Assembly (NCBI RefSeq): GCF_005239225.2
Contig: NC_133292.1
Span: 8,528,985-8,592,984 of the forward strand
Source: Populus alba
Taxonomy: Eukaryota > Streptophyta > Magnoliopsida > Malpighiales > Salicaceae
Direction of reading: 5' to 3'
Length of the DNA: 64,000 nt
The first letter of the stretch is position 1, and each line of letters starts with the position of its first letter. Shown piece after piece: positions 1-10,870 of the stretch. The position numbers and the translations under genes are program-made. The notes under the pieces were generated by a model, which was not told the origin of the DNA, ran no database searches, and worked only from the letters and a program-made list of their open reading frames with translations.

Positions 1-587
1 GATGAATGTTGAGCTCTAACAGCTCTAATTTCTTATAATTATATAGTGAAAAAAGACTTTTTTTCTATATATATATAAACTCAAAGTTTGAGCATTCTGT
101 TGCTAAACCTTGCTATTAATTATTTTATATTCATTATAGTTATTTAATTTAGGCTTCCACGCCACTAGAATGATCACAGCTTGCACAGTAATAGCCGTGC
201 TTGTAGAATTAAAAGATTTTCCGGTTACAAATTATTTTGAAGGTTTTATTTGTTAAATGTCATCTTATTTTTTTTTATTATGGTAATTAAATTAAATTAG
301 ATATTTTAAAAATAAAAGTTTTATTTTCAAATATCATTAAATATTTGTTAAATATTCGATACTAAAAACTAAAGTAAAAAAGACGGTCAATTTTTAAAAC
401 TGATATATGATTTTGGTAGAAATATAATTGAATTAATTCTTAAAATTAAAATTACAACTGAAGATTTGATTGAACAAATAAAAAATAAAAATTTGATTTT
501 GAAAATTAACATATTTTAGCGTTATTTTTTTTTAAATGAAACATTGTTTTATGCATTGTTTATAAAAAGGTCTAAAATAATGTTGTT
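1..587. other. AT-rich intergenic sequence
   Basis: No supportable gene. The stretch is AT-rich with homopolymer A and T runs. A short segment near 165-205 resembles the segment near 8455-8490 (both hold a cttgca-agta-tag-c-gtgct pattern), which suggests a shared, decayed repeat. Confidence 0.6.
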
Positions 588-860
588 TTGAACGGTATTA
601 GCTGTCTTCTTCTTCCCTTACTAGCAAAGGTGAGGAAAGAAGAGTTTTCTTCCCCTCCTTTGCAGCGTCCGTTTACCTCACTCCCTCTCTCTCCCAAAAA
701 CCTAAAACCCAAACACAACCCATACCCGCTTATGGTTTACCACCATGATGAAAAAGCCAAGAGAAAGATGCCCTGCAGGCAACTTTTGGGGCGGTTGTAT
801 AGAGGTTGTCCCAGCCATCCTATCCTTACACCATGACTGGATAGGGGTAGTAGCTTCCCT

Positions 861-1470
861 TATAAATATCAGGGGAGAGAGAGGAGCAGGGGACGGCAAA
901 AAAATACGAGTTAAATTATAGAGAGAGAAAGAAAAAGAAGAACAAAAGAGAGAAATAAACAAGGATACTTGAGAACAAAACAAGAAGAGACAACGGGGAA
1001 AGAACCAAAAAAAAAAGAAGGGACAAAAACTAGAGAAGAGGAAGAAAACAAAGACAGAGAAGAGTTACAACAGAAATAAAACGAGGGAAAAACACACAGA
1101 AGAAGAACCGTCGACCGGCGCAACAGTTCCCCATTGCACAACCACCTCGTTTGAAAGAAGAACCGTTCCTCGCTGCAAACCATCACCAGCCGCCACCAGC
1201 AGCGCCGCCACCGCTAGAGAACAAATGGAGAAGAATAGAAAAATAGAGGGAGGGAGAAGAGATTGCAAACGAAAGGCAGAAGGAAAATACAGAGAAAAAG
1301 GAAAAACAAACAGCAGCGTCCTTCGCAAACCACAACCAATTCTCCTATTCTTCCACCGTCAACAACAACACCGTTACCGCTGATCAACTTTCACCTCCTT
1401 TATTTTCCTCTTCTCTTTCTCTGCGGACAACCTCCACTGTTCATGTTTCCGAGCAGAAACCGCCCTTAAC
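861..1470 (+). other. Possible non-coding transcript leader or LTR remnant: TATA box plus purine-rich tract
   Basis: A good TATA motif (ttataaata, 861-869) is followed at the usual spacing by about 400 bp of strongly purine-rich (GA) plus-strand sequence, then by a CCGCCACC-rich patch near 1185-1215. The open frames here are low-complexity and match no family I know. GA-rich leaders with a small proline-rich-like patch occur in 5' leaders of plant genes and of LTR retrotransposons. I see no primer-binding site, paired LTR or gag frame, so the identity stays open. Confidence 0.3.
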
Positions 1471-1740
1471 TTGCTTTTTTTGCTGTATAACGAACCAAAT
1501 ATCAACCCATTTCACTTCACTTGCCTCCTATAATTACCGTCGCTTGCTCACAGCTATATATTATGCTTTCTAGCTGTTGCCTGATCATTATACTGGGAGC
1601 AACTATCGAGGAGCTTGACACCCTCGATCCCCCACCACCTTTTTTCATTGCGCGCGTTTTTGCGCCATCGCATGCATGCACGCATTCCTTCGTGCTTAGT
1701 TGCTTACACACACACCCCCTTGCTCACAAATGATTAATTA

Positions 1741-2596
1741 ATCCTATGCTTAATTGTGTTTCTATTGAATGAAACTTGTATATGCTTGACGTTCATGATT
1801 AATTTATAAACGAAGCTTTTCCCTAGGTTTTGTTGATGATTATCAATAAACAAGAATGATTAGTATACAATAAACAGTACCCAACAGCAATTAGAGCGCA
1901 CGATTTACATATGCAGTTCTTTGACCATTGACCAAATAATTAGCCTTCATAACTAATATTGTATTATGCTCGTACTATGTCCTATCAAGTTAATCGATCA
2001 AAATAGTTGGAGTTAAGTTCGACGATTATATTTTATCATATGAAAATAAATTTAAATTTTTAGATGAAGATAAGAACGAGTGGGTAGGTAGCATTCATAA
2101 TATATAGTTAATGCTGATACAGCAGATGGTGATGTTGCAAATTACAGGACTAGCAAAGGTGGTAGAGATGACAGACTACAGAGGTGTTGAGGATAATTCT
2201 AGTTCGATTGGAGGCAGTAAAAGTGAAAATAATGATGGTTAAAAAAAAGGGAGGGTTACTGGGAGATTAAAATGTGGTGGTACAACATAGGTGACTCGTA
2301 ACAAGATATATATCCTTCCCCTTTTAATTTAAAATCTAATTACGATAATTACTGACTATAATTCTCATATTTTTAGAAAATGATATTGAGAATAGAGTTT
2401 ATACATCTTTTTTAATGTTCAACCCAAACAAGTTACATTAATAAAAAAAAAAATCAAATTTAATGGTATATGATAGCTGTTGATTGTTATTCAAAGTATT
2501 TTTTATTTAAAAATATATTAAAATAATATTTGTTTTTTATTTTTTTAAATTTCATTCTTTTTATCATAACAACATATAAACTTCTACCTAGCTAGC

Positions 2597-2639
<43 letters not shown>

Positions 2640-3250
2640 GTTTCCAGCTTCTTTTTTGTTTAATTTTGGGGTACTGTTACTTTTTTTTGGTGGTTTTTTT
2701 GTTTTTTAACAAAACATCAAGTGTGTGATCATTACAATATCATCATTCGATTAAAAAACTCTATGAAAAAGTACATTAACTAACAACTAATGAAATAAAA
2801 TTAGATAACAGGCTTTTTGGCTAAAAAAATAGTTAATTGGTTAATTACTTAGACACATTAAGGTGCTATTTGGCTAAAAAAAATAATTAAAATGAAGATG
2901 AAAGTCTTATTCCCAATTTAGAAAAAGGATCTGATTGAAAAGAACGTAAACACAATGGAAAGATTTAATTGAACGAGATCTATAGTTCAACGAGAAAAAA
3001 AAAGGCATTGATTTTATTTTTTTCACCAAACGAAAAAAAAATATTATTTGTTGAAGGTTCTATGACCAAGCTCAAATACCGTAGCGATTATTATTAGCTC
3101 AATAAAAAGCTTCATATTTTCTCTTTTTCGAGAACTAGCACTGAGCAGTGCTAGAATTGTTTTCGGACAGGCAATAAAATGTATTAAAACATCTTATTAT
3201 AGAAATACAAGAAAACCAGAACAAATATGCTGAGACCAAGGATCTACGAA
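1741..3250. other. AT-rich intergenic sequence
   Basis: No gene is supported. The stretch contains the (AT)n run at 2599-2637, an AT-rich fragment near 2499-2560 resembling the dispersed repeat described elsewhere, and a 9-bp perfect inverted repeat at 3135-3154. Confidence 0.6.
2599..2637. repeat. (AT)n microsatellite
   Basis: About 19 uninterrupted AT units, in intergenic DNA. Confidence 0.95.
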
Positions 3251-3276
3251 AGACAAAGAATCGAAGCAGCATACTT
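3251..3276. repeat. Left target-site duplication of the LINE
   Basis: This copy ends in tcgaagcagcatactt (3261-3276). The same 16 bases recur exactly at 4215-4230, and an upstream agacaaa is also shared. It borders the T-run that is the element's poly(A) tail read from the opposite strand. The two copies differ by two small indels upstream of the exact part, as expected of an old insertion. Confidence 0.85.
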
Positions 3277-4202
3277 TTTTTTTTTTTTTTGTTAATAGTC
3301 GAAATTTTATTAAAAGGAAAAAGCTACAAAGATAGTAGCCTAACTTACATCAGAAAAACAAGCAGAGGAAAGGAAAGCACAAAAACTGTTGCATGAAACA
3401 GGGGATAACAGCAAAAGAAGAACAGACAAATCAAAAGAAACCAACTCCTCCCGACTAAACATTCTCTATGTTAAGCTCGAAAGAGTTGGAGTCAAGCCTC
3501 AGCCATAAAGCAATACTTTGGCGCACCATGGAGAAACAGATTTGATGGTTAGGGGCAGCGTCATTAAAAATAACATCATTTCGATGAAGCCAAAGATTCC
3601 AAACAACGCATGAGAAAAGAAGTTGCCATGAGAGATTTTGTTGCTTGCCTTTAACCATAGAAGACCATTGGTAGCACATATCATCAACAGATTTTGGAAA
3701 AACACTGCAAAAGCCCCGATTAGAAAGCAGTTTCATCCATATATTCCAAGAGAAGTGGCAGTGAATGAAGAGGTGACTTGAAGATTCCAAGCTTTTATTG
3801 CAGAAAGCACATCTTGACTCCTGAAGGGAGAGGTAGTCGCGTTGAAATAGGAAATCTCTTGTGGTTACTTTGTCTTGGACAAGGAGCCAAAGGAAAAGCT
3901 GCACTTTTGGTGGGGTTAGTTTTATCCAAACAGAAGATTAGAATGGTTTGGCTCCACCGTAGAGTAACTGGTCTATCATTTTGGAGCAAGATTTTACACT
4001 GAAGAGGCCATCATTGTTGAGGGTCCAGATTTTCTTATCCATCTTGTGGCAGAACATTGGCTTGGATTCCAGCAAGGATGATAAAAGTAATAGTTGTTCT
4101 TGTTCAAAATGAAAAAGAGATCTGCGCCATTAATTGTAGGGACCAGAGCCAGATTCCATTGCTCCATCTACCCATGTCAGCCACCAAAGCAGTTTTAGAG
4201 GA
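3277..4202 (-). mobile_element. 5'-truncated non-LTR retrotransposon (LINE), ~0.93 kb
   Basis: The element reads on the minus strand and ends in a poly(A) tail, seen as a T-run to 3290. It is flanked by a duplicated target site (3251-3276 and 4203-4230). Only the 3' end survives: the last part of the reverse-transcriptase ORF with its zinc-binding domain, then about 165 bp of 3' untranslated sequence. The endonuclease and reverse-transcriptase catalytic regions are absent, which fits abortive target-primed reverse transcription. It cannot move on its own. Confidence 0.88.
3455..4042 (-). pseudogene. LINE ORF2 C-terminal remnant with zf-RVT domain
   Basis: The minus-strand frame from about 4042 begins like the standard lead-in of plant LINE C-termini (KIWTLNNDGLFSVKS), hits an in-frame TAA at 3938-3940, and resumes in the same frame to the natural stop at 3455. 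Downstream lies the zinc-binding pattern CxxC-x8-H-x4-C (CAFC...SSSHLFIHC), followed by the W-rich segment typical of the zf-RVT domain of LINE ORF2. The domain assignment is from family knowledge. Apart from the one stop the frame is intact, so decay is modest. It is a dead fragment, not a host gene. Confidence 0.85.
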
Positions 4203-4230
4203 AGACAAAAGAATTCGAAGCAGCATACTT
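4203..4230. repeat. Right target-site duplication of the LINE
   Basis: Matches 3251-3276, with 16 exact bases at 4215-4230. It marks the 5' (truncated) junction of the element. Confidence 0.85.
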
Positions 4231-5107
4231 GTTCAACCAAGAAACACAAGAATGCTGGAAAAAGCAAAATCAAAACCATGCCATTGTTTGTTCAATGCAG
4301 GAAAACTCCTACCAGGTAGTGTCATTAAGGACCGTAGTAGTACGTAGCTAGCAGTGTCCGAAAAAACAAAAGTACTGTCTGCATCTTCTGTATCATCAGC
4401 AATGATTTCATAATTCTCGTTGCATTTCACCAAGCATCCATAATGGAACATCTCCACGGATCAGCAGTAATTTCAAAGCACATCCATAATTCAAATGTCT
4501 AAAAGCTTGGTTAAACATGAAGTAACAGATCCAGACCAAATTAGATAAAATCAAATGCTCAGTTTCAAGTCCAACTAAAATAGGAAGTGTAGACAGAGTT
4601 AGCATAACAAAGTTTACGCCATAGCTGCTGGTGAGCAGCTAGACCAAAACGAATCACAGCATGAGGAGATGGCGATGAGGACTGTCTCGTGGCTTGAGAA
4701 GAAGGAACACGTTCTGCTAGATGGGTTAGGCTCCGTTTCTAATTAAATTAAATGAATGTGTAGTTGAGGTTCTGTGTGCTGTATCTTTGATCATGACCAA
4801 CTAAAAAGAAATCGAGCTAATTTTATGGTTTAACTCTTGCCGGAAAATATAACATTGCCATTGTTGGCCACCAGAACTGAGTAGGTCAAAGCCCAAGATC
4901 AAATTCTTATTAATTAGATACTTGCAAATTAACAACAACCATACATATGGCCTTTATATGGCATTTGGCCTTCACTGTATGTTATTAATAGCTAATTAAA
5001 GGAAGTAAAAAGTAGACAACTACATAACAAGAGTAATTAATTTCATCATACTAACAGTACTGGATTAAACCCGTTACATGTTCACTGCATATATATAGCA
5101 AATCTCC
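4231..5107. other. Intergenic sequence between the LINE and UGT84
   Basis: No gene is supported. The portion next to 5108 is the probable 3' untranslated and downstream region of the UGT84 gene, which reads leftward. Confidence 0.55.
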
Positions 5108-6619
5108 TCATGCCGATGACCCCACCAGTTCAGCCACTTTATCGTTGGACTTCACCACTACCGCCACTGGAAACTCATTAGAACCAATGCACTTCCCAGC
5201 AATCTCAGACTCATTCGCTTTTACAATATCGTCCGTAAAATATCGTATATTCCGGTCGGAGGAACCACCCTCAGCCACTGCTGCCTCCGCTGCCTCCTTC
5301 CATTTCATTGCATTCTCCTTCATTTCCACTGCCTTAGGTCCCCCTGTGGCCTCCAACAAGCATTTCTCTATCTCATCACGAGTAATCAGTTTGTTCTCTG
5401 CTTGTCCGCGGCTCATTCTCACACCAACCTTAAAGATGTCGACCATATATTTTGCGTTAGTTACTTGATCACCCAATTGAGGGAAAGCCACCACTGGCAT
5501 GCCTGATGTGAGTGCTTCCATAGTAGAGTTCCACCCACAATGTGTTACAAAGCACGCAACTGATGGGTGAGCTAAAACCTTCTCTTGAGGACTCCAGTGC
5601 ACCACGTTGCCCCTGTCTCCTGCTTTCTTCGAGAACCCATCTGGCAGAACAGGGAGGTCATGTCCTGCACCTTTGTGGGCTGGTTTCATAACTAACAAGA
5701 AGGAGACGCCCGAATTCAATAACCCATAAGCGATCTCGTTCCATTGATCTTGCTTCAATTGTATGATACTACCGAAAGACACATAAACAACTGATGAAGG
5801 TGGCTTTGTGTCAAGCCATTCGATGCAATCATCTGCCTTCAGGAAGTCTCCATGGACCGTTGTCTGTGGTGCCTTGGCATTTCTGAATAGTGGCCCAACG
5901 GCCTTGATGGGGAAGATTTCAGACACGTGCTTGATAAGCTCTGGTTCAAGCTCTTCGAATGTTTCCATCAGGATGCAAAATGGCTTGTCAAGATTTTTGT
6001 ACTGACCTAAAATAGCCCTCCTCAAGATAGCATAAGGAGTTGTAGGATGTAAGAAACTAGGCACTTCATCATGTTTTAGGAGAGGCACGTTGCATGGTAA
6101 CTGGACATCTATCTCGGGGTGCTCCTCATCAGGGAAAGGTACAGTACCGTGATAGTAATGGTAATATGAGGCAAAACAAGCGCAGGATTGAATCCAAAGC
6201 ATTGCAGAAGGGAGACCTAGACTTGTGGCCACATCTGTAACCCAAGGAATGAAAGGGTTGTTTATGAGGCAACAAACAGGCCGCCCTTGCTCTGCATTTT
6301 TCTTGATCATTTGAGGAATTACTTGTTTACCAACAAGCTCGAGTTGAAGTAAGTATTGATCAAGGTCTCGGCGCCTAGGATCGTCCTCTTCCCATCCATC
6401 TGCAAAGAATTCAAACCGGATAAAGCCATCACCGAACGGGGTCATCGTATCTATGATGCCACTGGCTTTTCTCATCTGTTCGCCAGTGGTTTCTGTAGTG
6501 GAGAAGGTGACAAGGAAGCCTTTGGAGGCAAGAATTTTTCCAAGTCTAAGTAAAGGATTTACATGGCCTTGGGCTGGGAAAGAAACAAGGAAGAGATGGC
6601 CAAGAGACTCGGAAACCAT
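5108..6619 (-). CDS. UGT84A: UDP-glycosyltransferase, UGT84A-like (hydroxycinnamate/benzoate glucose-ester forming)
   Basis: Intronless, 503 residues, a normal length for the family. Family 1 plant glycosyltransferases act in the cytosol and move glucose from UDP-glucose to small acceptors; UGT84A enzymes make 1-O-glucose esters of cinnamic and benzoic acids, including gallate. Seen in the sequence: an N-terminal FPAQGHVNP with the catalytic His at 19, and a complete 44-residue PSPG box at 342-385 (starts W, holds THCGWNS, ends DQ; the final Gln fits UDP-glucose). LINNPFIPWVTDVA (118-131) is characteristic of UGT84; at the place where most UGTs have the His-activating Asp it has Asn, as I recall for this subfamily. 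The frame stays open 41 codons upstream, but the ATG at 6742 lies in a TATA region, so the Met at 6619 is chosen. The exact acceptor cannot be read from sequence. Confidence 0.93.
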   Translation of the reverse strand: MVSESLGHLFLVSFPAQGHVNPLLRLGKILASKGFLVTFSTTETTGEQMRKASGIIDTMTPFGDGFIRFEFFADGWEEDDPRRRDLDQYLLQLELVGKQVIPQMIKKNAEQGRPVCCLINNPFIPWVTDVATSLGLPSAMLWIQSCACFASYYHYYHGTVPFPDEEHPEIDVQLPCNVPLLKHDEVPSFLHPTTPYAILRRAILGQYKNLDKPFCILMETFEELEPELIKHVSEIFPIKAVGPLFRNAKAPQTTVHGDFLKADDCIEWLDTKPPSSVVYVSFGSIIQLKQDQWNEIAYGLLNSGVSFLLVMKPAHKGAGHDLPVLPDGFSKKAGDRGNVVHWSPQEKVLAHPSVACFVTHCGWNSTMEALTSGMPVVAFPQLGDQVTNAKYMVDIFKVGVRMSRGQAENKLITRDEIEKCLLEATGGPKAVEMKENAMKWKEAAEAAVAEGGSSDRNIRYFTDDIVKANESEIAGKCIGSNEFPVAVVVKSNDKVAELVGSSA

Positions 6620-6730
6620 TTTTCTCTTCCGGGTTGTTTTGACAGGCAGAGAGGCGGAAGAGATTGATGAACAGGAGAGGACTCGATCAGTTGGGGAATG
6701 AGTGGTGAGCATGGAAAGAAAGGATGCAGA

Positions 6731-6748
6731 TATATATAGCATTTATAA
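6731..6748 (-). promoter_or_regulatory. TATA region of the UGT84 gene
   Basis: On the minus strand, ttataaat (6748-6741) and a tatatata run (6738-6731) sit 110-130 bp upstream of the chosen start codon. A start site about 30 bp downstream (roughly 6705-6712) puts the in-frame ATG at 6742 outside the transcript. Confidence 0.6.
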
Positions 6749-6759
6749 GGAGCTACACT

Positions 6760-9700
6760 CAAAGTTTTTAGTGATAGGTAGATCTACAGAGACTGTTACT
6801 TATTGAGATGAATCATGATGTGCTCTAGCGTGATTGTTTTTATCCTTTTAGAAGGTTAGAGTATAATCTATTTTTAACATCTTATTTGGGTATAAGAATT
6901 GAAATGCAGTCACAAACCATGAACTCATTTGCTACGAACAAAACTTGGTCCTGGATCACTGTTTGCTGATGGGACAAGCCACGGCATTTATTGATGTGCC
7001 GTAGTGATAAAATATTTTTATATATATTTTTTAAAAGTGTTTTAATAAGTATATTATTTTTAAACATCCACCTATTAAAAAAAATATAATTATTCATAAA
7101 AAATTAATAACATTTATAAAAAAAAATTAATTTTTTTTTAAAAAATAATATAATTGAATAAACATTTAAATATCATTGTGATAAATGGATTCAAATATAA
7201 TTTTTTTATAAAAAGATGAAGAAACATGCAGAAACATGGGGACCAATGTCTTTAGTGCCAGAAAGCGGGGGTGGGCCATGCACTATTCTGTCGTGGCGAA
7301 AAGGGAAAATTTTTTCAATTTGTGGAGCTCCATATAAAGGACATTTATTTCAGTGAGAAGATGTTACTTTCGTTACTAAATTAAAGTTTTTTTTCTCAAT
7401 AATTTTGATAAATTAATCTTAAAAAACATATAAGAATAATAATTATAATATAATTTCAAATAAAAAAATATTTTTAAAAATCATATTATATAACAATACC
7501 AAAATATTTTTTAAAAAATCATATTAAATTAAAGTGGATAAGATCAAGCCATAACAGATTAAAAAACACATAATTTCTTTATAAGAATTAACTACTGTTG
7601 CAGGCATGAATATTCCATCAGTTTCAATATATTGAGCATTATTTTATTTTATTTTAATATCATTTGTTTTCTCGCATCCAGACCACGTATATTTCTTCAG
7701 TCCGGTTAGAAAAATAACCATTATGAGCCCGTTTGGCTAAGTGTTTCTAACTGAGTTTAGTATGGAACAATTTAATTGAAGTGTTTGGTTATAAAATTAG
7801 TGTGATTTTTATATGTGGACTTATCATTATCTGCTTTGAAAACACTATTTTGTTGAAGACTGAAATTTCATGTTTTTCATTGCATTCCTACCGCTCGTTG
7901 CTATATTATTAGAGCCCACTTGGCTCGTTTAAAAAGCAAAACCACTTTAAGGTCCTATTTGTTTTCAGGAATTTATTTTCTTGGAAATTATTTTCTTTAC
8001 TTTTCCATATTTGACAAATATATGGAAAGTTAGTAAAAAAAAATTAAATTCTGGTCAATAAAAAATATTAACTTTAAAGTCAAAAAAGTATTTTTCCTTT
8101 TTTATTTTTAAAAAACACTTTCATTTTTCACTTGAAACAAATCTCTTCAAAGCTCTTACAACTAATATCTTCAAAAAAAATTAATTTTCATAGCTGGTGG
8201 CTGTTCTGGAACAAAGATCATCTTCAGGTACCTCAAAAAAGCTGTCAGGCCGTGCACCCTAGTACAGTTCACCTTCAATAATTCGAGGATACCTCAAAGA
8301 AGTTATCAATGTTTGCTCAAAACTTCACATCACGCTTTGCAAAAAGCCTGCCAAGTCTTCACATTTTTCAGAGCAAAATTTGGAGGTGCAATTAATGCCA
8401 TAAATAATGGCTGAATTTATTGCATTAATTTATTCCAGCTAATTTAGGGTTCTACCAAACCATCACGACTTGCATAGTAGTAGCGGTGCTCCAATATCAC
8501 CGTTTTTCAAGGTGGGTTACTTGGCTTGGAATGTTTTCACAATCACATAAGACTCCTTTACATCAGAGTGACGCTGTGTTTTTTTTTTTTTTGAATTACA
8601 CTCATAAAATAATTTTAATTAAATTTTATATCATTACTGTATTTTATTTGGAGAACATGAATTGTGATACTTATACAAAGATCTTATTATATTTAATTTA
8701 TTTTTCTTTGTAAATATCATTTAGATACTCGTGCGCGTATGCCAGTATTTTGCAATTAAAAAGAGTCCTAAGAAAGAGTTTGATAGTTATTATTATTTAA
8801 TGTCCATTTCATATAATGGAGATGTCAATCATTGTAATTTATAGTACAAAGTCTAAGTATCTAATACAAGAGCGAATTAACAAAGAGCACTCTAATCAAC
8901 CGAATATTTTATAGTTAATTGATTGAAAACTATAATAAACTATTGGTCACTAGAAAACTAGTCCTTCGTTTTTATTTTATTTTTTATTTAGGTCATGAAC
9001 CATTTTTTTTTTTTTACCAGGAAGCATCCTTCCATCTCATTGACCGATCTCTAAATAACATTTATATTTGATATTGTGGTAACTTTTTAAGTTATGCTTT
9101 GAAAAAAAATTATTTTATAAAAAATATTTTTTGATTGAGGTTGGTTTGATATTTATATATATTTAGTTAAAACTGTGGTTGAAATTAAGGTTGAACAAAA
9201 AATAATTTAATGTGTTTGGTTAAAATAATTCTTTTCAAATTGAGGTTATGAAATAATTAAAATACACACACACTGATGGTTTTTTAATTTAAATATTGTA
9301 GATTTAACTATTGCTATTACATCATGAAATAAATAATACTGATATCAAATATTTTTTATTGTTCCATTAAATGATCTATAATTTCATCACGTAAGAAATT
9401 CATCTGACAATGACTATAGTTTTTTTGGTTTCTTAAGCGCACAATAATATCAGGTAAAATATCATCGAGAACAAAATTGGGATTGTGATCAAATTCTACA
9501 AATGCTACGCTACCCCATCTAGCGATCTTCTTCTAATTTTTTGAATAAAACATAATTAAAATAAAAATTAAATTAAATTTTTTTTTAATCAAATTGAAAC
9601 CCTGTTTAATGTATTTAGCTTTGGACCGGACCCGATTAAGCTGAAATAGTAAAAAATAACTTCATTATTCATGTAAATATTGAAGAGTTTACTGTTCATC

Positions 9701-10378
9701 TGAACAGTAAAGTTTCACCCTCCACTGCACAAGGCAGGTTGGTAAGTGTCTCTCCTCGAAAAATGCTGTGATATTTTTCGTGCCTCTTACATGTGATCAG
9801 CTAGACGGAAAATTGACATCGTTGATAAAAAAAGCTGAAGGCCCAGGTTAAAATAAAAGAAATTAAGTTACAGAGACTCATGATTCCACGTTGATTAATA
9901 ACTCGGTCGTTTTTAACCGATTAACCATTTTTTATTCTAAAAAAGACATTTAGCCGAACGTTGCCAAATAAATTGTTGGAAAGTCTACTAATTGAGAAGA
10001 AAAATAAAGACGATTAAAATAGAAGAATTGTTAGGACAAAAACTTGACCACTTCGTGTTTGTATTCTCAAATTTCAGTTGCATCAGCTCGTGTTCGTGCC
10101 ATCCATACCCACGCAGCAGCACACCCGGATGTAGAAGCAATACACTTCACTGAAAAGTTCGAGTTCCTCTAACTAAAATCAAATTTAATTACTTGGTTAA
10201 TTAATTACCTTAATTACATGTCATAAGTAAATGTTAAAAATTACAAAAACAATATGTGAAAACTACTGTACCGAAAAACGAAGAAGAAATTGATAATATG
10301 ATCTTCTCCCCTGCCTATATATCCTAAAAAAAATTGAAGATCTTCATCCCATTAATTGGCTAGGAACGTAAAATGCTG
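6760..10378. other. AT-rich intergenic region with mobile-element debris
   Basis: No gene is supported over 3.6 kb. AT-rich fragments with wording common to small plant transposons occur near 7728-7800 (gcccgtttggctaagtg) and 7950-8130 (taaggtcctatttg), but I could not delimit terminal repeats. Two short perfect inverted repeats lie at 9688-9711 and 9757-9780. Confidence 0.5.
9688..9711. repeat. Perfect 11-bp inverted repeat
   Basis: tttactgttca, a 2-bp spacer, then tgaacagtaaa. The same kind of 'ctgttcatctgaacag' palindrome is frequent in dispersed plant repeats, so it is probably a transposon remnant and not an operator. Confidence 0.75.
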
Positions 10379-10693
10379 TTACGGTTTATTGCCATTAATA
10401 ACGTGCTTGCGTCCCTCACCAGAACTCGGACCCGACCTTGTAGCCTCGCCTTGAGTTTGAAAGTCTTCGTATTTATGACCGATACCTGGGCTCGGTCCTG
10501 ACTTCTTCACTGCTTGGAGAGAAAATCCTCCAAGAAGACCTCCAATCCCTCCAACATTAACATCTTTATTCAGCCTTGAACCACTCAAAGGCCGAGCTTC
10601 TGTGCCGATACCCATGGTGATTATCAAGAGAGAACCAAGAAGAAGAAGAAGAAGAAGAGAAAAGAGGGTTACAGGTTTTTTTTCTCTCCCCAT
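10379..10693 (-). CDS. Secreted peptide precursor, PIP/PIPL (PAMP-induced peptide-like) family, two motifs
   Basis: Single exon, 104 residues. Residues 1-34 form a signal peptide with a long Leu run, with likely cleavage near TEA|RP. The basic/Gly-rich remainder carries two copies of the SGPSxGxGH signature of plant PIP and PIP-like danger peptides: an intact one at 65-73 (SGPSPGIGH) and a variant at 87-97 (SGPSSGEGRKH, two residues inserted before the His). In Arabidopsis, known PIPs are secreted, processed to short hydroxyprolinated peptides and sensed by a leucine-rich-repeat receptor kinase to amplify immunity; that role here is inference from the family. A TATA box (10808-10815) and a TTGACT W-box (10865-10870) lie upstream, in keeping with WRKY-driven induction. 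It is related to the gene at 16050. Confidence 0.88.
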   Translation of the reverse strand: MGREKKPVTLFSLLLLLLLGSLLIITMGIGTEARPLSGSRLNKDVNVGGIGGLLGGFSLQAVKKSGPSPGIGHKYEDFQTQGEATRSGPSSGEGRKHVINGNKP

Positions 10694-10807
10694 GCTAGAC
10701 GTGTACGTTTTTGAACCTTATGGTTTAATTATATGCCTCCGAAATATGTTTCCCTCGCTATATATGTGCTGTGTGACAATTAATGGCAGGTTGTATGCTG
10801 GAGTTCC

Positions 10808-10815
10808 ATTTATAG
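10808..10815 (-). promoter_or_regulatory. TATA box of the first PIP gene
   Basis: Minus strand ctataaat, about 115 bp upstream of the ATG at 10693, implying a leader of about 90 bases. Confidence 0.6.
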
Positions 10816-10864
10816 GGCTTGAAAATTAGCAGTTTGAGCTCTTCAAGTTAGTTTGGGAGATGAT

Positions 10865-10870
10865 TTGACT
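10865..10870. promoter_or_regulatory. W-box (TTGACT) in the PIP promoter
   Basis: TTGAC[C/T] is the WRKY-factor core. This one lies about 50 bp upstream of the TATA box. The hexamer is common by chance, so function is inference. Confidence 0.35.

Noticed and set aside
4057..4347. 96-codon plus-strand frame
   Set aside because: Mostly the antisense of the LINE remnant, crossing its right target duplication.
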